Source: Verrucomicrobiia bacterium (GTDB taxonomy: Bacteria; Verrucomicrobiota; Verrucomicrobiia; Verrucomicrobiales; DEV007). From it: 33,700 bases of DNA. Where the stretch lies: the NCBI GenBank assembly GCA_020439945.1, contig JAGRPB010000047.1, positions 1 through 33,700 of the forward strand, read 5' to 3'. A program made the position numbers and the translations under genes. This document shows, piece after piece, positions 8,570-17,044 of the stretch. The first letter of the stretch is position 1, and each line of letters opens with the position of its first letter. Under the pieces are notes generated by a model. The model saw nothing but the letters and a program-made list of their open reading frames with translations, did no database searches and was not told the origin of the DNA.

Positions 8570-10072
8570 ATGCTTGAACGGTCCGCTTTTCCCTCACGAA
8601 ACGCCTGGATCGTCCTCATCTTTTTTCTACTGGCCCTGCACCTGCTGGGCCGTGGACATGGTCTGCTGGAGCCTGACGAAGGCCGCTATGCCAACATGGC
8701 GGAGGAGTGGATGGAATTCGACGAACACAGCTGGACGGAACCGACCCTGAGCGATGTCGGTCATTTCGACAAACCTCCGCTGATCTACTGGTTGACCGGA
8801 TCGAGCTTTCTTGCTTTCGGACGCAACGAATTCGCCGCGCGTTTCCCCTCGCTCCTTGGCGGAATTCTCGCGCTGATCGGCGTGGGACTTCTGGCCGCTC
8901 AATTGCACGGGAAAAAGGCCGCCTGGTGGTCCGTTCTCGTGGCGGGAACGACCGCCCAGTTCTGGGCCCTGACGCACCTGCTGTCTCCCGACATGTTGAT
9001 GTGCGGCTTCGTCACCCTCGGTGCGGCATTCTGTCTTCGCGCCGCCAAAGACCAGCCACGCACCTGGCTCTGGTGGCTGACCGGCGCCCTGTTCTGGACG
9101 CTGGGTTGGTGGACCAAGGCCACCGCCGCCCTGGTGCCGCTGGGGGCGCTCACGCTGGCCCTGCTCGTCACTGGTCGCCGCGATCTGACGGCCAATCTCA
9201 GACCGGTCCTGCTGCTGCTCGTCGTGCTGATTCTCGGGAGTCCGTGGTATCTCCTGATGGTGTCGAAACACCACGAGTTGTGGGATTTCTTTCTCCACCG
9301 CGAACTCGCCGGGCGCGTCACCGGCCACGTCGATGGACGCCATGGCTTTCCCGGCTATCACATCGTCGTGGCCCTCGCCTTCTGGCTGCCATGGTGGCCG
9401 GTCATTGCGGTGTCGGCGGTCCGCAACTGGAAGCAGTGGCGGACCGCATCCTGGGTGGGGAAACGCCACCTGCTTTCGTGGGAAGTTCTGACGGCCCTGG
9501 GTGTCATTGCGATCTATTCCTTCGTTTCGTCAAAGCTGATCACCTACATCCTGCCCGGTCTTCCCTTTCTCGCCATCGCCGTCGGCAGCGTGATCGCCCG
9601 GACGGAGACGGCCTTCGATCTTCGGCGCCTGCCCGCCCGCATCGCCGCGGCGGGAACTCTCGTTCTATTCATCACCGCTCTCATCGTGCCCCGGATCGAG
9701 ATGTCACTCGGCCGGAATTCCAGCATCCGGGAGGCCGTTGCCATGGCCAAGGAAAACGGCGCCGGCCGGATCGTCTGCGACGAATTCTGGCCCGGGGCGG
9801 AATTCTATTTCGGCGAGTTCGTCTGGTTTGTGGATGTGAAAAACCTCATGCAGGCGCAGACCGTTCGCGGCCAGATCCCTTCCAAGCACTTTTTGTCGAA
9901 AGATCAGGTCGTTCGCGCCGTCAGGAAATCGGATCGACCGGTGTGGCTGGTTCAGTACGAGGGACATTTTTCCGACCCGCAGAAGTGGACCCGCCAGTTG
10001 CTGAGTACGCGTCCAGATCCGAATTCCGAGCCGTTGCGCATCGGTGATTTCTATCTCTGGCGCGTGCACTGA
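8570..10072 (+). CDS. ArnT/PMT-type membrane glycosyltransferase
   Basis: This 500-residue integral membrane protein belongs to the GT-C fold dolichyl-phosphate-mannose/ArnT group (PMT_2-like). Such enzymes move a sugar from a polyprenyl-phosphate carrier onto lipid A, protein or another envelope acceptor on the periplasmic side. The first periplasmic loop carries the catalytic acidic motif LEPDEGRYA, followed by FDKPPLIYWLTG, both hallmarks of the family. About 11-12 transmembrane helices follow, then a soluble C-terminal domain of roughly 120 residues. I chose ATG 8570 because a TTG 15 codons upstream would add a lead with no family similarity. No aminoarabinose pathway genes are adjacent, so the sugar and acceptor are unknown. 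Confidence 0.88.
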   Translation: MLERSAFPSRNAWIVLIFFLLALHLLGRGHGLLEPDEGRYANMAEEWMEFDEHSWTEPTLSDVGHFDKPPLIYWLTGSSFLAFGRNEFAARFPSLLGGILALIGVGLLAAQLHGKKAAWWSVLVAGTTAQFWALTHLLSPDMLMCGFVTLGAAFCLRAAKDQPRTWLWWLTGALFWTLGWWTKATAALVPLGALTLALLVTGRRDLTANLRPVLLLLVVLILGSPWYLLMVSKHHELWDFFLHRELAGRVTGHVDGRHGFPGYHIVVALAFWLPWWPVIAVSAVRNWKQWRTASWVGKRHLLSWEVLTALGVIAIYSFVSSKLITYILPGLPFLAIAVGSVIARTETAFDLRRLPARIAAAGTLVLFITALIVPRIEMSLGRNSSIREAVAMAKENGAGRIVCDEFWPGAEFYFGEFVWFVDVKNLMQAQTVRGQIPSKHFLSKDQVVRAVRKSDRPVWLVQYEGHFSDPQKWTRQLLSTRPDPNSEPLRIGDFYLWRVH

Positions 10073-10164
10073 TCCGGCAGCGGCGAGCACGCGCGACTCC
10101 GGGTTTGCCTTGGCCACGCCACCGGCTTACGCTGCCGGGAATTCACCGAGAATCGACGCACACC

Positions 10165-10884
10165 ATGCCCTTATCATCCACCTACCAGAACCCCTACGTC
10201 GTCGCCCAGGCACCGGTCGACGAACGCGCCGCCTTCATTCGCCGGACCTACGCGCATCTCGCCGGCGCCATCGCCGTCTTTGCGCTGCTCGAGACAGCGC
10301 TGATGAGCATCCCGGGCATCGAGCAAACGGTCTTCAATCTGCTCGGGACCAGCCGGTTCAGTTGGTTGATCGTGCTCGGAGCGTTCATGGGAGTCTCCTG
10401 GCTCGCGGACAATTGGGCACGCAGCGAAACCTCGATTGGCAAGCAATACATGGGGCTCGGCATCTACACCGTCGCCGAGGCCATCATCTTCCTCCCCCTC
10501 CTGTTGGCGGCTCGTCAGATGACGGGCGACGCTTCACTGATCGGCCAGGCCGGCCTCCTCACCGGTGCGCTCTTTCTCGGGCTGACCGCGATCGCCCTGA
10601 CCACCCGGAAGGACTTTTCCTTCCTCGGCGGCTTTCTCAAGATCGGGTTCCTCATCGCCCTCGGTCTCATCGTGATCGGCGTCTTTTTCCAAGGCTTCAG
10701 CCTCGGCCTCTGGTTCTCCGGCGCGATGGTCCTGCTCGCCGCTGGTTCCATCCTCTACACCACCGGCAACATGATCCACCACTACCGCACCGACCAGCAC
10801 GTCTCCGCCGCGCTGGGCCTGTTTTCCGCGGTGGCGCTGCTGTTCTGGTACATCCTGCGGATCCTGATGAGCATGCGACGCTAG
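10165..10884 (+). CDS. Bax inhibitor-1 / YccA family membrane protein
   Basis: This is a 239-residue protein with seven hydrophobic helices, of the TMBIM/BI-1 (PF01027) family. Bacterial members are proposed calcium-leak channels or, like E. coli YccA, modulators of the membrane protease FtsH. ATG 10165 was chosen: it gives the typical short soluble N-terminus (PLSSTYQNPYVVAQAPVDER) before FIRRTYAHLAGAIAVFALLE. The late-family segment SILYTTGNMIHHYRTDQH is present, followed by the last helix. It is 92 bp downstream of the glycosyltransferase and convergent with the nitrilase-family gene, whose stop lies only 9 bp away. There is no obvious terminator in that gap. Confidence 0.9.
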   Translation: MPLSSTYQNPYVVAQAPVDERAAFIRRTYAHLAGAIAVFALLETALMSIPGIEQTVFNLLGTSRFSWLIVLGAFMGVSWLADNWARSETSIGKQYMGLGIYTVAEAIIFLPLLLAARQMTGDASLIGQAGLLTGALFLGLTAIALTTRKDFSFLGGFLKIGFLIALGLIVIGVFFQGFSLGLWFSGAMVLLAAGSILYTTGNMIHHYRTDQHVSAALGLFSAVALLFWYILRILMSMRR

Positions 10885-10893
10885 TCGCTCGCG

Positions 10894-12261
10894 TCACTCC
10901 GCCTCCCACACCGGCGCTTCGCGGGCGATGCGGGATTGGAAATCGCCGAGGCCATACCAGTAGGTCGGGTCGTTGAGATCGACCTCCTGGACCACCACGG
11001 TTCCCCATTCGTTCGCTTCCGCGAGACGATCCCCTTCCCGGTTCCAGATGGCTGACTTCATCCAGTCGGCGCCGTGATCGGTGTAGGTCGAGCTGACCAG
11101 GTAGACACCGTTCTCCGCGCAACGCGCCGCGGCGAGGCGCGGGTTGCCTCCCCAGATGGGCAGGGCGATCACCTCGGCGCCGTTCATGGCGAGACGGCGG
11201 GCGACCTCGGGGAAAAACACGTCGTAGCACACCATCATCCCCACTTTGCCGAAGCGGGTATCGAAGACCGGATAGTCGTGCCCGGGAGCAATGCCACGGG
11301 CGATCTCTTCGCGAGGCAGCGTCACCTTGCGGTATTTGCCGGCGAGCTTTCCGTCGGGACCGATGAGAGCGGCGACATTGTAGACCAGCGGCCCGGAGCG
11401 CTCCGGCAAACCAACGACGAGATAGCAATCGCGTTCCTTCGCGAGTGTTCCAAAATAGTCCGTGGTGGGACCGGGAATCGGCTCGGCCACGCTGGTGTAG
11501 TCGTGAGTCACTCCTTTGCAGGTCAGCAGTTCCGGCAGCACCACGAGGTCGGCGCCCTGCTTGGCGGCCTCGGCGATCAACGGGGCGAAAGCTTCACGGT
11601 TTTCCACCACGCTGCGCCCACTGCCCGGCAGGTTGAAATGCACCGCCGCCAGTTTCACCTTCCGCGACGGCAGCGGATCGCTTTCGGCAAAGGTGACGTT
11701 CTTCCAGGTCACCTTCCCTCCCGGCGCCCATCGCAGGTGCAACTGCACCACGGCGCGCACCGCCTTTTCCGGAGCCTGGTAGACGTCTTCCACCACTCTC
11801 CACCCGTCGTTGCGCATTTCCTTGTCCCGGGGAAAATCGGGCTGCGCGGCGGTGGTATCGGATCCGAAGTAGGCCGGATTGACCCGGTGGGGACTCTCAA
11901 CCTTGCTCCCTTTCTCATCCTCCCACTCGATCCGAACCACGCAGGAGCGCCGCTCGTGATCGATCTCGCTCGCCTTCCGCAGGGCGAAAAAACGATAGGA
12001 TTTGCCTCCCTCGACCGAGAAAATCTTTTCCCAGAAACCGTCGATGCCCTCGCGATTCTCCGCCTCGAGAATCCACGCTTTCTGTTCCGGGTCGCGGCTC
12101 CCTTTCGCGGCGATCTCGTCCCGGGGGGATTTCAGTTGCCATTCTTCGGGCATTTCCGCGATCGAAACCGTTCCTCCACAAGGAGTCTGCTCGTCACCCG
12201 CGACCAGAGATTGCGCGAAAAGCCCCGTGCCGACCGCGAGCAGAAAGAGAAAACGTTTCAT
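10894..12261 (-). CDS. Secreted carbon-nitrogen hydrolase (nitrilase superfamily) with N-terminal jelly-roll-like domain
   Basis: The 455-residue product begins with a signal peptide ([22 protein letters not shown]). A domain of about 170 residues follows that looks like a beta-sandwich carbohydrate-binding-type module. The nitrilase catalytic domain then runs from about residue 202. The Glu-Lys-Cys triad is visible: Glu in LPELLTCKG (about 244), Lys in [10 protein letters not shown] (about 312), Cys in [11 protein letters not shown] (about 345). It therefore most likely cleaves a carbon-nitrogen (amide or nitrile) bond outside the cytoplasm; the substrate cannot be inferred. ATG 12270 is an alternative start three codons upstream. 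It is divergent from the GT2 gene with 128 bp between, which should carry both promoters. Confidence 0.87.
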   Translation of the reverse strand: MKRFLFLLAVGTGLFAQSLVAGDEQTPCGGTVSIAEMPEEWQLKSPRDEIAAKGSRDPEQKAWILEAENREGIDGFWEKIFSVEGGKSYRFFALRKASEIDHERRSCVVRIEWEDEKGSKVESPHRVNPAYFGSDTTAAQPDFPRDKEMRNDGWRVVEDVYQAPEKAVRAVVQLHLRWAPGGKVTWKNVTFAESDPLPSRKVKLAAVHFNLPGSGRSVVENREAFAPLIAEAAKQGADLVVLPELLTCKGVTHDYTSVAEPIPGPTTDYFGTLAKERDCYLVVGLPERSGPLVYNVAALIGPDGKLAGKYRKVTLPREEIARGIAPGHDYPVFDTRFGKVGMMVCYDVFFPEVARRLAMNGAEVIALPIWGGNPRLAAARCAENGVYLVSSTYTDHGADWMKSAIWNREGDRLAEANEWGTVVVQEVDLNDPTYWYGLGDFQSRIAREAPVWEAE

Positions 12262-12389
12262 GGCGAACATCGTAGAGAGAATCCGGCATCGGAGCCAGCA
12301 CGCATTCGAGTAGTCTCGTGCCCCAGACGAAAGGATGGACGCACATTCTCCGACTCGCCGAAGGCCGGTACCCGTCGTAACCTCTCACG

Positions 12390-13139
12390 ATGTCGTCCCG
12401 CTTCGCCCTCATCATCCCCGCTTTCAACGAGGAGGCCTACCTGCCCGCCACCCTGGCGGCGGCGCGCGAGGCCATGGCGGGTGTGAACCCTTTTCCAGGT
12501 GAACTCATCGTGGTGGACAATCACTCAACCGATCGCACGGCCGAGATCGCCCGCGAGCACGGGGCCGATCGTGTCGTTTACGAACCGGTCAACCAGATCT
12601 CCCGCGCCCGCAACGCCGGAGCCCGCGCCGCCATGGAAAACCCGAACTGCGCCTTTCTCGTTTTTCTCGACGCCGACACCCACCTGCCGCCCGAACTCCT
12701 GCGCCAGGCGCTCGAAGCGCTCTCGTCCGAAAAGGTGTGCGGAGGCGGCGCCATCACCGTCTCCGACCAACCTCTCCCTTTCTACGTCGCATACCTGCTG
12801 GCCACGTGGAACTGGTTCGCCAAGCGACTCGGCATGGCGGCGGGCAGTTTCGTTTTTTGCCGGCGCGACGGTTTCGAAGCCATCGGCGGCTTCGACGAGA
12901 AAGTCTATGCGGGCGAGGAAGTGTGGCTCTCTCGCCATCTGCGGCGCTGGGGCAGAAAACGAGGTCTCGCCTTCCGCATCCTGACCGATCCACCCATCGT
13001 GACATCCGGTCGGAAAAGCCAGTGGTTCACCGGCCGGGATTTCCTGCGCCAGGTCACGCTGTTGCTTCTCTGCCCGTGGACGACCCGTTCGCGGCGCCTC
13101 TGCGGCATGTGGTATCGCCGACCGGCCACGCCATCGTGA
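12390..13139 (+). CDS. Family 2 glycosyltransferase
   Basis: This 249-residue GT-A fold protein transfers a sugar from a nucleotide donor. The N-terminus FALIIPAFNEEAYLP is the classic GT2 opening, followed by ELIVVDNHSTDRTAEIARE and the metal-binding DxD site in VFLDADTHLP (about residues 94-96). The later segment GSFVFCRRDGFEAIGGFDEK is also typical. It has at most one weakly hydrophobic segment (FYVAYLLATWNW), so it is probably a cytoplasmic or membrane-associated enzyme. The start is at ATG 12390, directly before the conserved beta strand. It overlaps no neighbour; its stop is 5 bp from the recO stop on the other strand. The sugar and acceptor are not predictable. Confidence 0.88.
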   Translation: MSSRFALIIPAFNEEAYLPATLAAAREAMAGVNPFPGELIVVDNHSTDRTAEIAREHGADRVVYEPVNQISRARNAGARAAMENPNCAFLVFLDADTHLPPELLRQALEALSSEKVCGGGAITVSDQPLPFYVAYLLATWNWFAKRLGMAAGSFVFCRRDGFEAIGGFDEKVYAGEEVWLSRHLRRWGRKRGLAFRILTDPPIVTSGRKSQWFTGRDFLRQVTLLLLCPWTTRSRRLCGMWYRRPATPS

Positions 13140-13144
13140 ATCAT

Positions 13145-13672
13145 TCAGGCGGACCTCTCAATCAACTGCAACAGTTCATCCCGCTGTTTAGGCACCTTGC
13201 CGAAAGTATCGCGAATGGCGTCGATCGGATCGCCCCCTTCTTCGGCGACGCCGAGCATCTGGGCCAACTGCGTCTCGAAGTGCCTGACCGCTTTCGCGTC
13301 GGGTTGATTCGATTCCAGGAAATTCAGCGCACGTTCCAGCAGATCCGCGAGATCGGCGATGGGCGACTCGATCTCGACCACGGACTCGAGCAACCTGACG
13401 AAATACGATGCGGCCAAGGTCTGTCGGTAGGTCTTTCGGATACCGAGCCGCGAATTGGAAACGGCCACGTCTTTGAGAATGTGCAGATCGCCCTGACGCG
13501 CGGGAACCAATTCGATTTCGCACCGGTAGAACAGGTCCAGTTTTCCCGCGAACGGGCTCTTGGGACGGCGCGCGCCCTTGGCAACGCATTTCACCAGTCC
13601 GAACTCGTCGCTGCACCAGTGCACGATGAAACTGCTCTCCGTCAGCGGCAGCCTGCGGATCAGCGTTGCCAT
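13145..13672 (-). CDS. recO: DNA repair protein RecO, short form
   Basis: RecO works with RecR to load RecA at gaps in recombinational repair. The OB-fold N-terminus is recognisable: LPLTESSFIVHWCSDEFG, then CVAKGARRPKSPFAGKLDLF, the most conserved RecO block. The helical part with LAASYFVRLLE follows. ATG 13672 is used; a GTG nine codons upstream (13699) is possible. At 175 residues it is shorter than the usual 220-250. The C-terminal zinc-ribbon cysteines found in many RecO proteins are absent. It is convergent with the GT2 gene and divergent from prfB. Confidence 0.82.
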   Translation of the reverse strand: MATLIRRLPLTESSFIVHWCSDEFGLVKCVAKGARRPKSPFAGKLDLFYRCEIELVPARQGDLHILKDVAVSNSRLGIRKTYRQTLAASYFVRLLESVVEIESPIADLADLLERALNFLESNQPDAKAVRHFETQLAQMLGVAEEGGDPIDAIRDTFGKVPKQRDELLQLIERSA

Positions 13673-13839
13673 CGTCTTGGTGGGTTTCGGACCGGTCACG
13701 GGGGAACAGTGGCTCCGTCACCCGTTTCGGAAAGGAGAAATCCGCTCGCGTCCCGACTCGATCGAATCGCCTCGCCGGTTGACGCTGCCCGCTTTCGTGG
13801 CATTGGTGAGACCAACTGAAACTCAGCTCTTTTCCTTTC

Positions 13840-14968
13840 ATGGACGCCTCCGATCTCAACGCCATCGACACCGAAGCTCTCAAGGCCCGCCTCGGCCAGC
13901 TCCGGAGGTATCTTTGACTTCGATCAACTGGTCGCAAAACTCGGCGGGCTCGAGGCAGAGATGAGCGCGCCCGGCTTCTGGGACAACAAGGAAGCCGCTC
14001 AGGAAAAAATGGGTGAGGTCGCCCGCCTCAAAGGCAAGATCACGCCCATTCGCGAGCTGACAAGCCGCACCGACGATCTCGAGGTGCTCGTCGAAATGGC
14101 GCGCGAGGAACAGGACGAGCAATCGATCCAGGAAGTGTTCGATGAGGTCGAGAGCATCAATGGCGATCTCGACAAACTCGAGCTGCAAACCCTGCTGAGT
14201 GGCGAACACGATTCCAGCAACGCCTTCCTCACCATCCACGCCGGCGCCGGCGGCACCGAGGCCTGTGACTGGGCCGACATGCTGTTCCGCATGTACAAGC
14301 GTTGGGCGGAAGCGAAAGGCTACAAGGTCGAAGTCGTGGACATTCAGGATGGCGACGAAGTCGGTCTGCGCGGCGCCATGCTGCGGATCGAGGGGGAAAA
14401 CGCCTACGGTTTCCTCAATTGCGAACGCGGCGTCCACCGGCTCGTCCGCATCTCCCCGTTCGATTCCAACGCGCGACGACACACGTCATTCGCCAGCATC
14501 GACGTTACGCCGGAGCTGGAGAAGGAACCGGCATTCGAGGTTGATGAAAAGGATCTCGAAATCACGACCATGCGTTCCGGCGGCAAAGGCGGCCAGAACG
14601 TCAACAAGGTGGAGACCGGCGTGCTCATGCGCCACCTGCCCAGCGGCGTGATGGTGCGCTGCACCATCGAGCGCAGCCAGCACAAGAACCGCGACCTCGC
14701 CCTGAAGATTCTCAAGGCCAAGCTCGTCCAGATCGAGGAGGACAAAAAACGTTCCGAGATGGAGCGGGTCTATGGGGAAAAAGGCGAGATCGGTTTCGGC
14801 AGCCAGATTCGCTCCTACGTTTTCCAACCCTACCAGATGGTCAAGGATCTGCGTACCGGCTGCGAGACTGGCAATATCCAGGCCGTGATGGACGGGGATC
14901 TCGACGATTTCATCGAAGCAAAGCTCCGCGGCCAGACGGCCAAGGGCGACGGCAAGGACCTCGACTAA
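13840..14968 (+). CDS. prfB: Peptide chain release factor 2, with programmed +1 frameshift
   Basis: RF2 releases the finished peptide at UGA and UAA stops. The product is 375 residues, made by joining codons 1-25 (13840-13914) to the +1 frame from 13916. The first frame ends ...RRYL at an in-frame UGA, and the second continues DFDQLVAKLGG. The stop-recognition loop has the RF2-type tripeptide SPF (ISPFDSNARRHTSF), and the catalytic GGQ lies in SGGKGGQNVNKVETG. Both confirm RF2 rather than RF1. The start ATG 13840 gives a first segment of normal length. It begins a probable operon with the papain-fold gene 8 bp downstream and then trmD. Annotation pipelines may call only the downstream piece from an internal start near 13961. 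Confidence 0.96.
13903..13918 (+). promoter_or_regulatory. RF2 autoregulatory +1 frameshift site
   Basis: The string CGGAGGTATCTTTGAC contains an internal Shine-Dalgarno-like GGAGG three bases upstream of the slippery CTT, followed by UGA and C. This is the classic RF2 arrangement: when RF2 is scarce, the ribosome pauses at the poorly terminated UGAC and slips +1 to make full-length protein. Confidence 0.95.
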
Positions 14969-14976
14969 TTCGTAGT

Positions 14977-15864
14977 ATGACCAAGGCCGCATCGAAGACC
15001 TGGCGATTGCCGGCGGCCTTGGTTTGCCTGAGTGCGCTCGCCACCTCCATTGCGGGAGCGGAGCAGGAAAAATCCGACAGGATTTGCCTCACCGTGGATC
15101 GCAACGTCCTCGTAGATCAGAATTGCTTCACCGATTCCAGCGGCGCCTGCGGACCCACGTCGGTCGCGAATTGTCTCAAGCTGGGCACCCCGGAAATGTC
15201 CCGGGCCTGGGAGAGTTTCGTTGGCGCAGATGATGCCACCCGGCTGCGTTTCCTAATTGATCGTTGGTTCCGGAGCCGCCCTTCCATCGAGTTTCCGGAA
15301 AAGAAGCGATTCAGCTTTGATGGTGTGTTGGAGGAAGATCTCGCCGCCGCCTGCCACGATCTCTCCAGCGACTTGAAACTGCCCAAGTTGAAAGGCGCTT
15401 ATCTCGATCGTCAGCCCGGCGAAAGTTCCCGCGATTTCCTCGCGCGGATACACAAATCCATCGCCAGCTCTCTGGAAGCCGGGTGCCCACCGATTCTCAG
15501 CCTGAAATCCTACATCGCCCGTCGTCGCGAAAGCCTCGACGATGAAGTCGCCTGGCAGTTCGCCACTCACCATTGGGTCGTCGTGACCGGAGTACGCCGG
15601 GAACTTCGCTTCACCGATCTCGGTTTTTCCGTGGATCTGGTCGACCCCAACGGCGGCTTTGAAACCAGCGCCTTCATCTATGCCGAAAACCAACTCAACT
15701 TCCGCGCTCTCAAGGGCACCGAAGAAAAAGGCCAGTGGCTCAGCGGCCGCCCCTATCTCCTCGTCCAGGCGCCAGGCGTTCTGTCGCTGCGTCCCCACGG
15801 CGCCACATGGAAAGATCGCCTCGTCGTCACCGCGAATTTCCTGATTTCAAAAGATTCACTCTGA
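14977..15864 (+). CDS. Secreted papain-fold (C39-like) putative cysteine peptidase
   Basis: This 295-residue protein has a signal peptide (hydrophobic LPAALVCLSALATSIAGA, cleavage near 28). The probable catalytic Cys is in SSGACGPTSVANCL (Cys58), where GxCGPTS is the hallmark of C39-type and related papain-fold enzymes. The probable His is in FATHHWVVVTGV (198-199), and an Asp/Asn partner lies in VDLVDPNGG (about 223-225). The order Cys-His-Asn/Asp fits the fold. The target is unknown: it could be a peptidase, a transglutaminase-like enzyme, or an inactive relative. It sits between prfB (8 bp) and trmD (5 bp), so it is almost certainly co-transcribed with two translation genes, an unexpected setting for an exported protein. 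Confidence 0.8.
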   Translation: MTKAASKTWRLPAALVCLSALATSIAGAEQEKSDRICLTVDRNVLVDQNCFTDSSGACGPTSVANCLKLGTPEMSRAWESFVGADDATRLRFLIDRWFRSRPSIEFPEKKRFSFDGVLEEDLAAACHDLSSDLKLPKLKGAYLDRQPGESSRDFLARIHKSIASSLEAGCPPILSLKSYIARRRESLDDEVAWQFATHHWVVVTGVRRELRFTDLGFSVDLVDPNGGFETSAFIYAENQLNFRALKGTEEKGQWLSGRPYLLVQAPGVLSLRPHGATWKDRLVVTANFLISKDSL

Positions 15865-15869
15865 CGATC

Positions 15870-16568
15870 ATGAAAGTCGACATCGTCACCATCTTTCCCG
15901 AGATGTGCCTCGGGCCGCTCAACGAGAGCATCATGAAGCGTGCCCAGGAAGCCGGGAAGGTATCGATTGCCGCCCATGACCTGCGGGACTGGACGACCGA
16001 CAAGCATCGCAAGGTCGACGACATCCCCTACGGAGGAGGCCAGGGAATGGTGATGAAACCCGAGCCCTTTTTCGCCGCGGTACGCGACCTGAAGCGGGAC
16101 TCTCCGAACGCCAGGGTGATCCTGATGACACCGCAGGGAAAACGCTTTGATCAGGCCACCGCGCGCGGATTGAGCCACGAGGAGCACCTCATCATTCTCT
16201 GCGGCCACTACGAGGGCGTTGATCACCGCGTCGTCGAGGCCCTGGTCGACCTCGAACTATCCATTGGCGACTATGTGCTCACCAATGGAGCGATCGCCGC
16301 CACCGTGGTGGTCGATGCCGTCGTGAGGCTACTTCCCGGCGTCCTGGGCGACGAACGTTCACCGGAAGAGGAAAGCTTCGCCGATCCTGAAACTACCGGA
16401 TATCCTCCCCTGCTCGAGGGACCTCATTACACGCGGCCTCCCGAGTTCGAGGGCATGACCGTTCCCGAGGTCCTGCTTTCCGGTCACCACGGAAACATCT
16501 CCGATTGGCGTCACGAACAGGCGATCGAGCGCACACGGGCCAATCGACCGGATCTGCTCGATTCGTAA
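15870..16568 (+). CDS. trmD: tRNA (guanine37-N1)-methyltransferase TrmD
   Basis: TrmD methylates G37 next to the anticodon using S-adenosylmethionine and prevents frameshifting. The 232-residue protein has the start KVDIVTIFPEM, the segment DIPYGGGQGMVMKPEP, the trefoil-knot cofactor site (LCGHYEGVDHRV and SIGDYVLTNG) and PHYTRPPEFEGMTVPEVLLSG. Length is slightly short but complete. The usual EDSF motif, which supplies the catalytic Asp, reads EESF here (Glu168), followed by a few extra residues before PHYTRP. The gene is not in the common rpsP-rimM-trmD-rplS cluster but follows prfB and a secreted papain-fold gene. A hairpin directly after the stop probably terminates transcription. Confidence 0.95.
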   Translation: MKVDIVTIFPEMCLGPLNESIMKRAQEAGKVSIAAHDLRDWTTDKHRKVDDIPYGGGQGMVMKPEPFFAAVRDLKRDSPNARVILMTPQGKRFDQATARGLSHEEHLIILCGHYEGVDHRVVEALVDLELSIGDYVLTNGAIAATVVVDAVVRLLPGVLGDERSPEEESFADPETTGYPPLLEGPHYTRPPEFEGMTVPEVLLSGHHGNISDWRHEQAIERTRANRPDLLDS

Positions 16569-16588
16569 AGGCGCAAAAGGATCTCCTA

Positions 16589-16616
16589 CCCAACAGGGTT
16601 GGGTCAGCGACTCAAC
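16589..16616 (-). repeat. Dispersed intergenic repeat, copy 1
   Basis: This 28-base stretch matches 30301-30328 at 22 of 28 positions in the same orientation; on the minus strand both contain GACCCAACCCT. Both copies lie just beyond a stop codon. They may be members of a degenerate intergenic element family. Confidence 0.5.
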
Positions 16617-16623
16617 CCTGTTG
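16591..16623. terminator. Hairpin between convergent trmD and rhodanese genes
   Basis: CAACAGGGTTG (16591-16601) and CAACCCTGTTG (16613-16623) form a perfect 11-bp stem around an 11-base loop. There is no T run, so it is not a textbook intrinsic terminator, but its place between two converging genes suggests bidirectional termination or 3'-end protection. The right arm overlaps the last codons of the rhodanese gene. Part of it also resembles a sequence at 30301-30328. Confidence 0.6.
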
Positions 16624-17044
16624 ACTCGAGCTCCCGCCAGTCGCCCTTGAGGTGGTAGACCCGTTCCAACCCGACGAGCTGGCGAAGGCGCTCGGCGATG
16701 TGTTTGCTGCGTTCGCAGCCGCTGCCATCGCAGTAGACGATCACCGGGTTCCCGATCGCCTCGCTCAGGACGTCCTGGTTTTCAAAAACCTGATCTCCCC
16801 AATTGTCCTCGTTCAGCGACAGCGCACCAGGGTGATGCCCCTTTTCGAAATCAGCGGCGGGGCGGGCATCCACCCAAAGGATGTCAGCACCCAGATCGTC
16901 GATCCGATCGGGCGTGATGACCCACGGGTCGGGCGTCTCGGTGAGATACCAGGCCGGCGCGCGCGGATGCAGAAAGGCGGAGGCGGTCGCGATTGCCGCC
17001 GAGATGGCGATGATGATCAGGGTCTGGAAAATCGTACGCCTCAC
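16604..17044 (-). CDS. Membrane-anchored rhodanese-like protein
   Basis: This 146-residue protein has an N-terminal membrane anchor or uncleaved signal (TLIIIAISAAIATASAFL, about 8-25) followed by one rhodanese domain. The active-site loop has a Cys at 105 in VIVYCDGSGCERSKHIAE, and the CH2A-type segment ILWVDARPAADFEKGHHPGA is clear. The domain should face the periplasm. Rhodaneses carry sulfur as a persulfide or act as sulfur/redox sensors; the function here is unknown. The start is GTG 17044-17042, immediately after the TGA of the DUF420-DUF1573 gene, so the two are translationally coupled. It is the last gene of the respiratory block, which hints at a link with cysteine redox or copper handling, but this is inference. 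Confidence 0.85.
   Translation of the reverse strand: MRRTIFQTLIIIAISAAIATASAFLHPRAPAWYLTETPDPWVITPDRIDDLGADILWVDARPAADFEKGHHPGALSLNEDNWGDQVFENQDVLSEAIGNPVIVYCDGSGCERSKHIAERLRQLVGLERVYHLKGDWRELESTGLSR

Noticed and set aside
13137..13147. Palindrome TGAATCATTCA that contains both stop codons of the converging GT2 and recO genes
   Set aside because: It is explained by two facing stop codons 5 bp apart, and it is too short to be a terminator.
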